Below are positions 8,801 through 15,793 of a DNA stretch of 64,000 nt, piece after piece (position 1 is the first letter of the stretch; each line of letters opens with the position of its first letter). Origin of the DNA: an uncultured Flavobacteriales bacterium (GTDB lineage: Bacteria; Bacteroidota; Bacteroidia; Flavobacteriales; Crocinitomicaceae); NCBI GenBank assembly GCA_946482515.1, contig CAMLRS010000007.1:1-64000 (forward strand), read 5' to 3'. A model generated the notes under the pieces. It saw only the letters and a program-made list of their open reading frames with translations. It did not search any database and was not told the origin of the DNA. The position numbers were made by a program, and so were the translations under genes.

Positions 8801-9791
8801 GATCCAGGATTACATGCTGCGACTGAAAAACGACGCTATCGCCAACGGCACCGAATACTGGGACCTGCGCCTGGGGATCAATACAGGTGAAGTAACGGCG
8901 GGCGTAATCGGTTCCGAGCGTCTGGCCTACGATATCTGGGGCTCGACCGTGAACCAGGCCCAGCGCATGGAAATGATGGGCGAACCAGGCCGCGTAACGA
9001 TTTCGGGAGCGACGTTCAAGCTCATCGAGCCATACTTCGCATGTACCTTCCGGGGCAAAGTGCAGTCGAAAAGCAAGGGCATGATCGATATGTTCACCGT
9101 GGAACGCATCAAGCCCGAACTGTCCATCAACGGCGAAGGCATTTACCCGAACGACCGCTTCCAGCAGATCGTCAACCTGCACCTTTACAGCAGCATCAAC
9201 TATTACAAAGCCGAGCGCCACATCATGAAAGTGCTCGAAAAAGGCTTGTCGAAATCGCTGCACTACCACAGTATCGCGCATACGAAAGACGTGGTGCGGG
9301 CGGTGGAACACTACGCGCTCCTCGAAGGCGTGACCGATGAAGGTCTGTTCCTGTTGAAATCGGCGGCGACTTACCACGATGCCGGATTCGTGGAAAGTTA
9401 CGAGAAGAACGAGCCGATCGGTGCGCGCATGGCCGAAGAAATTCTGCCGAAATATGGCTACTCGGAACAGCACATCGAAAAGATCAAAGAGCTCATCTTC
9501 GTAACGCAGATCCCACATCAGCCGAAAAATCACCTCGAAGAAATCATCTGCGACGCCGACCTCGATTACCTGGGCCGCGATGACTTCCACGAGATCGCCG
9601 ACAAGCTGCGCCTCGAATTAAAGGAACACGGCAAGATCGACAGCGACCGCAAGTGGGACGAAATGCAGGTAGCTTTCCTGAATATGCACCGCTATTTCAC
9701 GCCAACGGCCATCGCTAGTCGCCAGGAAAAGAAAATGAAAAACCTGCAGGAAGTTGTCGAACGCCTCGAGCGCAATGACTACCTGGATTAA
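5865..9791 (+). CDS. Two-component-regulator propeller / adenylate cyclase / HD-domain fusion
   Basis: This 1308-aa membrane protein has a signal peptide (~1-20), a long Reg_prop beta-propeller sensor with repeated LWVGT-DGLxxFD motifs (~25-660), a Y_Y_Y-type domain (~700-780), one transmembrane helix (~792-814) and a coiled coil (~820-880). A class III nucleotide cyclase domain follows: metal Asp910 (FTDFVGFT) and Asp954 (TIGDAYM), purine-selecting Lys950 and Asp1023, and Asn1030/Arg1034 (TVNQAQR). The Lys/Asp pair predicts ATP rather than GTP. The C-terminus is an HD phosphohydrolase-like domain with His1135/His1139, His1171-Asp1172 and Asp1230/Asp1232. It likely reads a periplasmic ligand and controls cytoplasmic cAMP. 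The HD domain could degrade the product or another nucleotide. TACTTTAG at 5851 is a possible -7 box. Confidence 0.93.
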   Translation: MINRLLTIGFLLLWGPLSFGQLAYRFRNFTITDGLSQSSVTCIVQDNVGTLWVGTQDGLNRFDGQQFEVFTSDDTKGLESGYIHCAHKDRDGTLWFGTANGLTAYNSNTEQFITYQGKASNTVSIEAMDEDQHGNIWLATSTQGLAKWDHASRKMSPVNSTIPSRRFHFLKLLDDPSTDEAGKKLLISTEEQGVFIYTIGDGQWTKIIPEKGAIADWAVNDVEHFTGSVYLLSTNKGLWLYNASTNHVVPFLQEIEKEYGIIEIADVCLKSTDEFYVATQNKGLLTVRKEFGNYTIRQSTQDIFQKNALLFDEINELFEDANGMLWVGTLRGLSCFDPANQGFLGIGPTRNLKQGLPSASVWGFDENPEATQLFIATDVGVSQLDRKTGTFRQMDLDKQFASRESSVLSVRYVNDHELLVGCKDGLYVLQYSETSYSFKKIDYKIANPASFDRVYSILPWKNGKYLLATSGGVLVYDHKTKAVAAYAYDPAKPRTSIGAGICRLAFKGTDGTIYFGPSTGGLYVLKELPDGTISFSPFRYNAALLAVTKDYISTLYQKNNSELWIGTTGTGLICINLKNGHLENFTRNQGLPNNFVYGILPDNRGNLWLSTNKGLACFDLQTQTCINYSEVHGLLSNEFNTGAYLASRTGELFFGGISGYNFFQPKKLGATEKELEVRFTKFKLDGNWLHPGDPDAPFKTTISETGKIELPYDQRSFTLRFVASDLLNQELLEYKYRLKGSDEEELFLGNTNEIRFNSLSPGSYVLEVFVRRTGGNWSLVPATIEIEIASPFWWKWWFWAIVVVVVALATYIIIRGRIEQGRREQVRLEMKIADRTREIRAQSAKIEQQNQIIQEEKEKVEEQKRLLQIEKDKSENLLRNIIPEATAEELKSKGRASARAYKTVSVLFTDFVGFTKIAEHMKPTELVNKLDIYFRKFDEIIVRNNLEKIKTIGDAYMCAGGVPVRNNTNPIDSVLAALQIQDYMLRLKNDAIANGTEYWDLRLGINTGEVTAGVIGSERLAYDIWGSTVNQAQRMEMMGEPGRVTISGATFKLIEPYFACTFRGKVQSKSKGMIDMFTVERIKPELSINGEGIYPNDRFQQIVNLHLYSSINYYKAERHIMKVLEKGLSKSLHYHSIAHTKDVVRAVEHYALLEGVTDEGLFLLKSAATYHDAGFVESYEKNEPIGARMAEEILPKYGYSEQHIEKIKELIFVTQIPHQPKNHLEEIICDADLDYLGRDDFHEIADKLRLELKEHGKIDSDRKWDEMQVAFLNMHRYFTPTAIASRQEKKMKNLQEVVERLERNDYLD

Positions 9792-9826
9792 ATCCAGCTT
9801 CCCGGCTGACGACGAGTTTTCTTTTG

Positions 9827-9857
9827 GTTCTTTTCTTTCTAGGAAAAAGAAAAGAAC
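9827..9857. repeat. Perfect 12-bp inverted repeat upstream of the ATP-grasp gene
   Basis: GTTCTTTTCTTT (9827-9838) pairs with AAAGAAAAGAAC (9846-9857) across a 7-nt loop. It lies between the cyclase stop and the next start codon. On the plus strand it could act as a weak terminator or as a leader hairpin, but it has no clean T-tract. Confidence 0.5.
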
Positions 9858-9882
9858 ATCGAAAGTCTGCTACATTTACCCC

Positions 9883-10671
9883 ATGATCACCCGCGCTTAC
9901 ATCCACGAATACGGAAACGGCAACATGGAGCCCGAACACGCGGCCGTTGCCGAAACGCTGCGGGAGCAGGGCATCAGCGTAGAGCTGTTTACCACGAAAC
10001 GCTTGCAGCGGAATCAGCTTCAGCTTGATCAGCATTCGTTAGTCGTTGGCGATCATCCGACCATTGCTTTGGTATTGAAACGCTTAGGTATTGCCTATTC
10101 GGAGACGTCTTATCCCGAATGTTTGCTCCCTTTCCTGGGAAGAAGAATATGGAGTACAACCTGTGTTCAATTGCTGCGATCGGCCTCTTCTCAAACCTTC
10201 GTACCGTTCTTCGTAAAACCGAAAAGCCGGACCAAATTATTCACCGGCTTTGTTATCGAAAGTGATGCCGATTTGTTGTCGCTCAATCGTTTCCCGAAAG
10301 ACACTGAGCTTTACTGTTCGGAAGTCGTTCACTTCGTTTCGGAATACCGGGTGTATGTGATCGGATCGGAGATCGCCGGGATGGACTGGTACGCCGGTTC
10401 GGAAAAGACGCCGCCGGATAAAAAAGTGATCGAACAAGCCATTACCGTTTACGGCGCTTCAGAGAATGCCGCACGGGCTTATGCCTTGGATTTCGGTGTA
10501 ACAGAGACCGGTGAGACACTGCTGATCGAATGGAACGACGGATTCGCACTGGGTTGCTACGCAATGGATCGCAAATCGTACACGCAATTAGTGCTTACCC
10601 GATGGGAACAGCTATTGGAAAACAGGCTATCTCCGTCCGCCGCGGCGGATTGCGGGATTACTTTCGAGTGA
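9883..10671 (+). CDS. ATP-grasp domain protein (DUF4343-like)
   Basis: This 262-aa cytoplasmic protein resembles the ATP-grasp family annotated as DUF4343. It has a central lysine-containing strand (PFFVKPKSRTKLFTGFVI, about residues 106-123), an acidic strand (ELYCSEVVHFVSEYRVYVIG) and a late ETGETLLIEWNDGFALGCY segment that would supply metal-binding Glu/Asn. Such enzymes ligate a carboxylate to an amine; the substrate is unknown. The ATG at 9883 is chosen because the residues before it in the same frame are low-complexity hairpin sequence. The last residues (SPSAAADCG) are encoded by a 14-bp palindrome found elsewhere in the window, suggesting the original stop was overrun by an inserted repeat. 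Confidence 0.8.
   Translation: MITRAYIHEYGNGNMEPEHAAVAETLREQGISVELFTTKRLQRNQLQLDQHSLVVGDHPTIALVLKRLGIAYSETSYPECLLPFLGRRIWSTTCVQLLRSASSQTFVPFFVKPKSRTKLFTGFVIESDADLLSLNRFPKDTELYCSEVVHFVSEYRVYVIGSEIAGMDWYAGSEKTPPDKKVIEQAITVYGASENAARAYALDFGVTETGETLLIEWNDGFALGCYAMDRKSYTQLVLTRWEQLLENRLSPSAAADCGITFE
10636..10649. repeat. 14-bp palindrome TCCGCCGCGGCGGA, copy 1 (inside CDS end)
   Basis: The sequence is identical to those at 34240-34253 and 63975-63988. Here it lies inside the last codons of the ATP-grasp gene. Confidence 0.85.
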
Positions 10672-10728
10672 AGTAGGCTTGGAAACACAGCATTCAGTGC
10701 AAGATCTGCCCTTTCCTTAAAACCTTGG

Positions 10729-10840
10729 TCCCGCAATATTGCGAAATCACTTTTTACCAGCAAATGAGGCTTGTACAAAGTGGCCGTGGGAAACCGGCCT
10801 CCCGCAAGACTTTTAATTCCGTAATATTGCGAATTACCAG
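10729..10840. repeat. Two copies of a CCSYAATATTGCGAAWT motif
   Basis: CCCGCAATATTGCGAAATCAC (from 10730) and TTCCGTAATATTGCGAATTA (from 10818) share the core AATATTGCGAA. Related copies occur at 40444-40472 and, inverted, at 34252-34272. In the 40.4 kb copy the arms pair (CCCGTAAT / ATTACGGG). The rest of this intergenic stretch shows no gene. Confidence 0.65.
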
Positions 10841-10852
10841 TCCAACGACCAA

Positions 10853-10883
10853 CAAAAAAGCCCGGGTTATTATGTCCGGGCCT
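10853..10883 (-). terminator. Rho-independent terminator of the universal stress gene
   Basis: On the minus strand GCCCGG-acataataa-CCGGGC is followed by TTTTTT, 22 nt beyond the stop codon of the stress-protein gene. Confidence 0.85.
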
Positions 10884-10904
10884 TAAATTTCAAGTCAACT
10901 TTTC

Positions 10905-11723
10905 TTAGCTGAATAATACGCTCTGACCGTATTTGCTTTCGAGCGGGTTCACGATCAGTGTCGGGATTTTCGCGTCGTTGGTAATGATGTATTGCTCATG
11001 GCTCGCAGTGATCACACCCAGCATGTTGTTGCGGTTGAGGTTCATGATCGCGATGAGGTCGGCGTCGAGGCTCACGGCGTGCTTCACCGTTTCCTTGTCG
11101 AATCCGTTGGAAGGTGCAATTTTGGTTGTTACCTCGATGCCACGCTCCTGGAAGAACTTCACGGCAAACTGGATATTCGCATTTACCTGATGACGCAGGA
11201 ATTCATCTGATTCATCCGGCGTGATCACGTGTACACGCGATTTGAAGTACGTTGCAATATTGGCCACGAAAGCCAGCTTTTGCTTGGTTTCTTTATTCAG
11301 GTCGAGCGGAACCACGATATCGTCGTAGCCGCTGCTCTTGATTTCTTTCTCCTGTACAACGATAAACGGAACGGAAGAGTGCGTGATCACTTTCAGCGCG
11401 TGGCTGCCGGTGATGTACTGCCATCCGTGTTGCCCGTGTGTTCCCATGAAAATCAGCTCGGCATGCACTTCGCTGGCGAAATCACCGATATCGTCGAAGA
11501 TGTTCCCGATGCGCACCGCAGGGATCAGTTTTACTTCTGTCTGGAAACCACCCAGTATTTCCTTCAGTTTTGCTTCCGCTTCTGCAATTTCTTTTTCTTT
11601 GGAGACAACATGCAGAACATATACGGAAGCCCCGGTAATGGCTGCCGTGTTAATGGCATGATTTAAAGCGTTATTCGCTACGGGACTAAAGTCATGTGGA
11701 ACGATGATGGTTTTCTTTTCCAT
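10905..11723 (-). CDS. Tandem universal stress protein (UspA family)
   Basis: This 272-aa protein has two consecutive Usp folds. The first (~1-145) carries the nucleotide-binding style motif FMGTHGQHGWQYITGSHA and ends with PFIVVQ. The second (~150-272) ends in PTLIVNP and has a degenerate loop (NLNRNNMLGVITASHE), so probably only one domain binds nucleotide. Tandem Usp proteins are common in Bacteroidota and act in stress survival. The start at 11723 gives MEKKTIIVPHDFS, the usual Usp N-terminus; longer in-frame starts would add a non-Usp extension and would reach into the promoter. A TTG-N18-TACTTTTG promoter lies just upstream. Confidence 0.92.
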   Translation of the reverse strand: MEKKTIIVPHDFSPVANNALNHAINTAAITGASVYVLHVVSKEKEIAEAEAKLKEILGGFQTEVKLIPAVRIGNIFDDIGDFASEVHAELIFMGTHGQHGWQYITGSHALKVITHSSVPFIVVQEKEIKSSGYDDIVVPLDLNKETKQKLAFVANIATYFKSRVHVITPDESDEFLRHQVNANIQFAVKFFQERGIEVTTKIAPSNGFDKETVKHAVSLDADLIAIMNLNRNNMLGVITASHEQYIITNDAKIPTLIVNPLESKYGQSVLFS

Positions 11724-11755
11724 AAGGAGCGTATATAGGGTTTTAAATAGTTGAA

Positions 11756-11786
11756 CAAAAGTAATTAAACGGTTTATTTGGCAACC
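11756..11786 (-). promoter_or_regulatory. Promoter of the universal stress gene
   Basis: Read on the minus strand, GGTTG (-33) is followed after 18 nt by TACTTTTG (-7), an exact match to TAnnTTTG. The -7 box ends 32 nt before the MEKK start codon. Confidence 0.65.
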
Positions 11787-11858
11787 AGCTTGTCGCAATC
11801 AATATTAAACATTCGACGTTAATAATCCAAGATTGGCGTGTTTACAAATCAAGAATAG

Positions 11859-11886
11859 CTCCCCCTTTGGAGGGGATAAAGGGGGA
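11859..11886. repeat. Half copy of the REP-like element
   Basis: CTCCCCCTTTGGAGGGG forms the hairpin and is followed by ATAAAGGGGGAG. It sits next to the end of the SUFU-domain gene. Confidence 0.65.
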
Positions 11887-11895
11887 GACAACCCG

Positions 11896-12525
11896 CTACC
11901 AAAACCGCATCCTGCTCTTCATCACCGAATCCCGGTAATCGTCGAGGCGCTCGTCGACTTTGCGATTGGTGAACCGGCGGATGATCTTGTGGGTTCCTTT
12001 GCCCATTTTGTAATCCATTTCGTCGCCGAAGATTGGAACGATGGCCAGGAAGTAAATCGTTTTTCCGTTGATTTCCAGGGGCTGCATCACTGACTCGGTG
12101 AAGAGCGGGTCGAGGAAAATGAAATGGTCCTGCTTCATGAGCGGTGACAGCGACTCCGGCGGATTGCCGCACGGGATCGTATGTCCAGGGCCGAACCACG
12201 TTTGCTTTTCCCGAACGAAGTTCTCCAGTCGGAAAATCCAGTCGTAAATCCAGTTGCTGTTCGGGTTGGCGATGTCTTCAAAATCCCAGTAAGTCGGCAG
12301 GCAGAAAAACAGCTCGTTGTGCTCGCGGCCGACCCATTTTTCGGAAACCGGCATGGTGTAATCCGACAAGCCGTTGGTCATGACGATCGTAATCGGCACC
12401 TGCAGCTCGAGGTACAAAAACACCAGCGATTGTTCCGGGTGAAGCGGATTGGGTTTTACTTCCACACGGTGTTTTCCGAATTGTTCCTCTAATGCTGCTA
12501 TCATGTTGATGTTGGATTTTGTCAT
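11896..12525 (-). CDS. Suppressor-of-fused (SUFU) domain protein
   Basis: This 209-aa soluble protein matches the bacterial SUFU-like family. It has an N-terminal strand region ending VTITVMTNGLS-like (here ITIVMTNGLSDYTMPV), an ELFFCLPTYW segment, a FGPGHTIPCGNP loop, and a late INGKTIYFLAIVPI-GDEMDYK segment, all in family order. Bacterial SUFU proteins are often immunity proteins in polymorphic toxin loci, but none is adjacent here, so the role is open. The gene lies between two REP-like elements, downstream of leuS on the same strand, separated by ~100 nt that is all repeat. Confidence 0.85.
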   Translation of the reverse strand: MTKSNINMIAALEEQFGKHRVEVKPNPLHPEQSLVFLYLELQVPITIVMTNGLSDYTMPVSEKWVGREHNELFFCLPTYWDFEDIANPNSNWIYDWIFRLENFVREKQTWFGPGHTIPCGNPPESLSPLMKQDHFIFLDPLFTESVMQPLEINGKTIYFLAIVPIFGDEMDYKMGKGTHKIIRRFTNRKVDERLDDYRDSVMKSRMRFW

Positions 12526-12528
12526 TAT

Positions 12529-12616
12529 CTCCCTCCTTGAGGAGGGATAAAGGGAGGTGGCTCAACTCCAATTTCTGATAGAACGCCACCCTCCTCGGTC
12601 CTCCCTCAAGGGAGGA
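12529..12616. repeat. REP/BIME-like element, inside-out pair
   Basis: Left half: CTCCCTCCTTGAGGAGGGA then AAGGGAGGTGGC. Right half: GCCACCCTCCTC then GTCCTCCCTCAAGGGAGGA. The two halves are inverted with their GGTGGC/GCCACC ends facing inward, opposite to the copies at 5708 and 15657. The element fills the leuS-SUFU gap and could form a long hairpin in a joint transcript. Confidence 0.75.
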
Positions 12617-12622
12617 AGCAGA

Positions 12623-15562
12623 TTATACGACCATATTCACAATTCGTCCCGGCACCACGATGATTTTCTTTGGCGTGTTGCCTTCCAGCCATTTTTCCGT
12701 TTCCGGCATGGCGAGCACAGTTGTTTCCACTTCTTTGGCCGACAGCTCAGCCGGCAATTCTACAGTAAAGCGCATTTTTCCGTTGAACGAAACCGGGTAC
12801 GAAACACTCGATTCCACCAGGTAGTCGGCGTTGAACACCGGGAAGCTGGCGGAAGAAATACTGCCGGTTTCGTGACCGAGCGCTTCCCACAGCTCTTCGG
12901 CAATGTGCGGCGCATACGGCGAAAGCAAAACGATCAACGGCTCGAGGATCGCGCGGGCATGGCATTTCTGATCGGTCAGCTCGTTCACGCAGATCATAAA
13001 GGTCGAAACGCCCGTATTGAAAGAGAAGCGTTCCAGATCTTCTTCGACCTTGCGAATCGTCTTGTGCAGCGATTTCAGCGCGTCTTTCGAAGGCTGCTCA
13101 TCGGTTACGATCCATTCGCCTTTCTCGTAGAACAGGCGCCAGAGCTTGCGCAGGAAGTTGTGTACGCCGGAAATTCCGTTCGTATCCCACGGCTTGAACT
13201 GCTCCAGCGGACCGAGGAACATTTCGTACATGCGGAGCGTATCGGCACCGAATTTGTCTACCAGCTCATCCGGCGTTTGCACGTTGAACTTCGATTTCGA
13301 CATTTTCTCGACTTCAGAACTGCAGATGTACGAACCGTCTTCTTCGAGAATGAATTCGGCATGCGTAAATTCCGGTCGCCAGCTTTTGAAAGCTTCGGTA
13401 TTTAATTTGTCGTTATCAACCATTGAAATATCGACATGTCTACGAGTAATTTGAGACGCTAAACCAAATTCGATTATTTCAAATTCAAAATTGGAGTATT
13501 CAAGTTCGAATTCTTTTCTCAATTTATCCAAAATAGATTCTGCCTGCTCTGATTCAGAAAAATCGGCTATGCGATTAGAAGAAACTATGATTGGATGGGT
13601 TTCAAGGAAAGGACGCCAATCGAATTCGATATCTTCTGAATTACTTCCAATAAGAACATCTAAATAGACACAGTAAACAAAACTACTTCTCCCCAAAATC
13701 ATCCCCTGGTTGATCATCTTCTGGAATGGCTCATCGAAACCGATGAATCCGAGATCGTGGAGGAATTTCGTCCAGAAACGTGCGTAAAGCAAGTGACCGG
13801 TTGCGTGCTCCGAACCACCGATGTACAGGTCGACCTGCTTCCAGTAATCGGCTTTTTCTTTCGAAACGAAAGCCTGTTCGTTGTGCGGATCCATGTAGCG
13901 GAGGAAATACCAAGAGCTTCCGGCCCAGCCCGGCATGGTGTTCGTTTCCATGCGGTCGCCGAGGAACACGTTCCAGGCGTCCTTTTCTGCACGGGCGAGT
14001 GGTGGCTCACCGGTTTCGGTCGGCAGGTATTTGTCCACTTTCGGCAATTCTACCGGCAATTGGTTATCCGGAACAAGCTGTGGAATGTCGTTGTTATAGT
14101 AAACCGGGAACGGCTCGCCCCAGTAGCGCTGACGGGAAAAGATCGCATCGCGCAGGCGGTAATTGGTTTTTCCTTTGCCAATGCCTTTTTCTTCGATGGC
14201 CGCAATAGCTGCCTTCATGGCTTCTTTCACGGAAAGACCGGTCAGGAAGCCGGAATCAGCGATCGTTCCTTCTTTCTCTGCATAAGCAGCTTCGGAAATA
14301 TCGATGTCCTGGAAAATGTTTTTGATCGGAATGTCGAAGTGTTTCGCAAAATCCCAGTCGCGCTGATCGCCGCACGGTACGGCCATCACAGCTCCGGTTC
14401 CGTAGGAAGCCAGTACGTAGTCGCCGATCCACACCGGGATGTTTTCACCGGTGAACGGATGAACGGCATAAGCGCCGGTAAACTGCCCGGTAATGTTCTT
14501 CACATCGGCCTGGCGGTCGCGCTCGGATTTCAGGGAAGCGGCTTTTTTGTAAGCTTCCACTGCCGGAGCGAATTCGTTGGTCGTAATGGTATCCACCAGC
14601 GGATGTTCAGGGGCAAGCACCATGAAGCCGACGCCGAAAATCGTATCGGGACGGGTGGTGAAGACTTCAATTCTGAATTCTGAATTCTGAATTCTGAATT
14701 CCACAGAAGCGCCGACCGATTTCCCGATCCAGTTGCGCTGCATGTCTTTTACGGAATCCGTCCAGTCGAGTGATTCCAGTCCGCTCAACAGGCGTTCTGC
14801 ATAGGCTTTGATCCGCATCGACCACTGACGCATGAGTTTTTGCTCTACCGGGTGACCCCCGCGTTCGGAAACGCCGTTGATTACTTCATCGTTGGCGAGT
14901 ACCGTTCCCAGTGCCGGGCACCAGTTTACCCACGAATCCGCGAGGTAAGCCAGACGGTATTCCATCAGAATGTCGGATTGCTCTTTTGGGCTTTTCGCGT
15001 TCCATTCGGCAGCCGAAAACGATTCGGTGTAATCCGTGCAGGCGTTGATGCCGCTAGTTCCATTGGCTTCGAACCGGCGAATGAGCTCGCTGATCGGTTC
15101 TGCTTTGTTTGTATCGTTGTTGTACCACGCTTCGAAGATCTGTTTGAAGATCCACTGCGTCCATTTGTAGTATTCCGGCGATGAGGTGCGGACCTCGCGC
15201 GACCAGTCGAACGAAAAGCCGATTTTATCGAGCTGATCGCGGTAACGTGCAATGTTCTCAGCGGTTGTTACGGCTGGGTGCTGGCCTGTTTGGATGGCAT
15301 ACTGCTCGGCCGGCAAACCGAAGGAATCGTAACCCATTGGGTGGAGTACGTTGAAGCCTTTCAGTCGTTTGTAACGCGCGAAAATATCCGAAGCGATGTA
15401 ACCCAGCGGGTGACCAACGTGCAACCCGGCTCCGGAAGGATAAGGGAACATATCGAGCACATAATACTTGGGTTTTGAGCTGTTGTCTTCGGCACGGAAA
15501 GTTTGCTGTTTGCTCCACGCCGCACGCCATTTGGATTCGATCTCGCGAAAATTGTATTCCAT
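12623..15562 (-). CDS. leuS: Leucyl-tRNA synthetase
   Basis: This 979-aa class I aminoacyl-tRNA synthetase charges tRNA-Leu. The HIGH signature is [12 protein letters not shown] at residues 40-51, the editing domain follows (TTRPDTIFG at about 300), and KMSKS is near residue 754, followed by the anticodon-binding helices. The start at 15562 gives [12 protein letters not shown], the usual N-terminus. Two oddities are noted. Residues ~287-298 ([12 protein letters not shown]) are encoded by a 7-bp tandem repeat (14670-14701). Residues ~624-714, between the [10 protein letters not shown] segment and KMSKS, are AT-rich and look longer than in other Bacteroidota. The main catalytic motifs are intact, so the enzyme should work. 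Confidence 0.97.
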   Translation of the reverse strand: MEYNFREIESKWRAAWSKQQTFRAEDNSSKPKYYVLDMFPYPSGAGLHVGHPLGYIASDIFARYKRLKGFNVLHPMGYDSFGLPAEQYAIQTGQHPAVTTAENIARYRDQLDKIGFSFDWSREVRTSSPEYYKWTQWIFKQIFEAWYNNDTNKAEPISELIRRFEANGTSGINACTDYTESFSAAEWNAKSPKEQSDILMEYRLAYLADSWVNWCPALGTVLANDEVINGVSERGGHPVEQKLMRQWSMRIKAYAERLLSGLESLDWTDSVKDMQRNWIGKSVGASVEFRIQNSEFRIEVFTTRPDTIFGVGFMVLAPEHPLVDTITTNEFAPAVEAYKKAASLKSERDRQADVKNITGQFTGAYAVHPFTGENIPVWIGDYVLASYGTGAVMAVPCGDQRDWDFAKHFDIPIKNIFQDIDISEAAYAEKEGTIADSGFLTGLSVKEAMKAAIAAIEEKGIGKGKTNYRLRDAIFSRQRYWGEPFPVYYNNDIPQLVPDNQLPVELPKVDKYLPTETGEPPLARAEKDAWNVFLGDRMETNTMPGWAGSSWYFLRYMDPHNEQAFVSKEKADYWKQVDLYIGGSEHATGHLLYARFWTKFLHDLGFIGFDEPFQKMINQGMILGRSSFVYCVYLDVLIGSNSEDIEFDWRPFLETHPIIVSSNRIADFSESEQAESILDKLRKEFELEYSNFEFEIIEFGLASQITRRHVDISMVDNDKLNTEAFKSWRPEFTHAEFILEEDGSYICSSEVEKMSKSKFNVQTPDELVDKFGADTLRMYEMFLGPLEQFKPWDTNGISGVHNFLRKLWRLFYEKGEWIVTDEQPSKDALKSLHKTIRKVEEDLERFSFNTGVSTFMICVNELTDQKCHARAILEPLIVLLSPYAPHIAEELWEALGHETGSISSASFPVFNADYLVESSVSYPVSFNGKMRFTVELPAELSAKEVETTVLAMPETEKWLEGNTPKKIIVVPGRIVNMVV
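14670..14701. repeat. ATTCTGA heptanucleotide tandem repeat inside leuS
   Basis: Four complete ATTCTGA units (14670-14697) plus a partial fifth lie within the coding frame. Three units equal 21 bp, so copy-number changes of one or two units would shift the frame of an essential gene, while three would add or remove seven residues. Confidence 0.9.
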
Positions 15563-15656
15563 CTTGCAGTTTGATTTGTCCGCCGTAGCGGTTGCCAAAG
15601 ATACCAATTAAGCACCACACAGGAGCAAAGAAGTACATTCGCTACAAACACAATCG

Positions 15657-15732
15657 GCCACCCTCCTCATTCCTCCCTCAAGGGAGGAGGCGTGACCAAC
15701 TTCCCCCTTGAGGGGGAATACAAGGGGGTGGC
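15657..15732. repeat. REP/BIME-like paired hairpin element, full copy
   Basis: GCCACCCTCCTC, a hairpin CCTCCCTCAAGGGAGG, the spacer GCGTGACCAACT, a second hairpin TTCCCCCTTGAGGGGGAA, then AAGGGGGTGGC. The plan matches the element at 5708-5782. It lies between the divergent leuS and histidine kinase genes. Confidence 0.8.
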
Positions 15733-15793
15733 AAACAGAATCAACGTCTTTGCTCCTTTGCCGTCCCATTAATTCCATTAATTTTATCGGGCT

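Noticed and set aside
6426..9590. 1054-codon open frame on the minus strand across the cyclase gene
   Set aside because: It is fully antisense to a gene with clear domains, contains no recognised domain, and arises from codon bias in GC-rich DNA.
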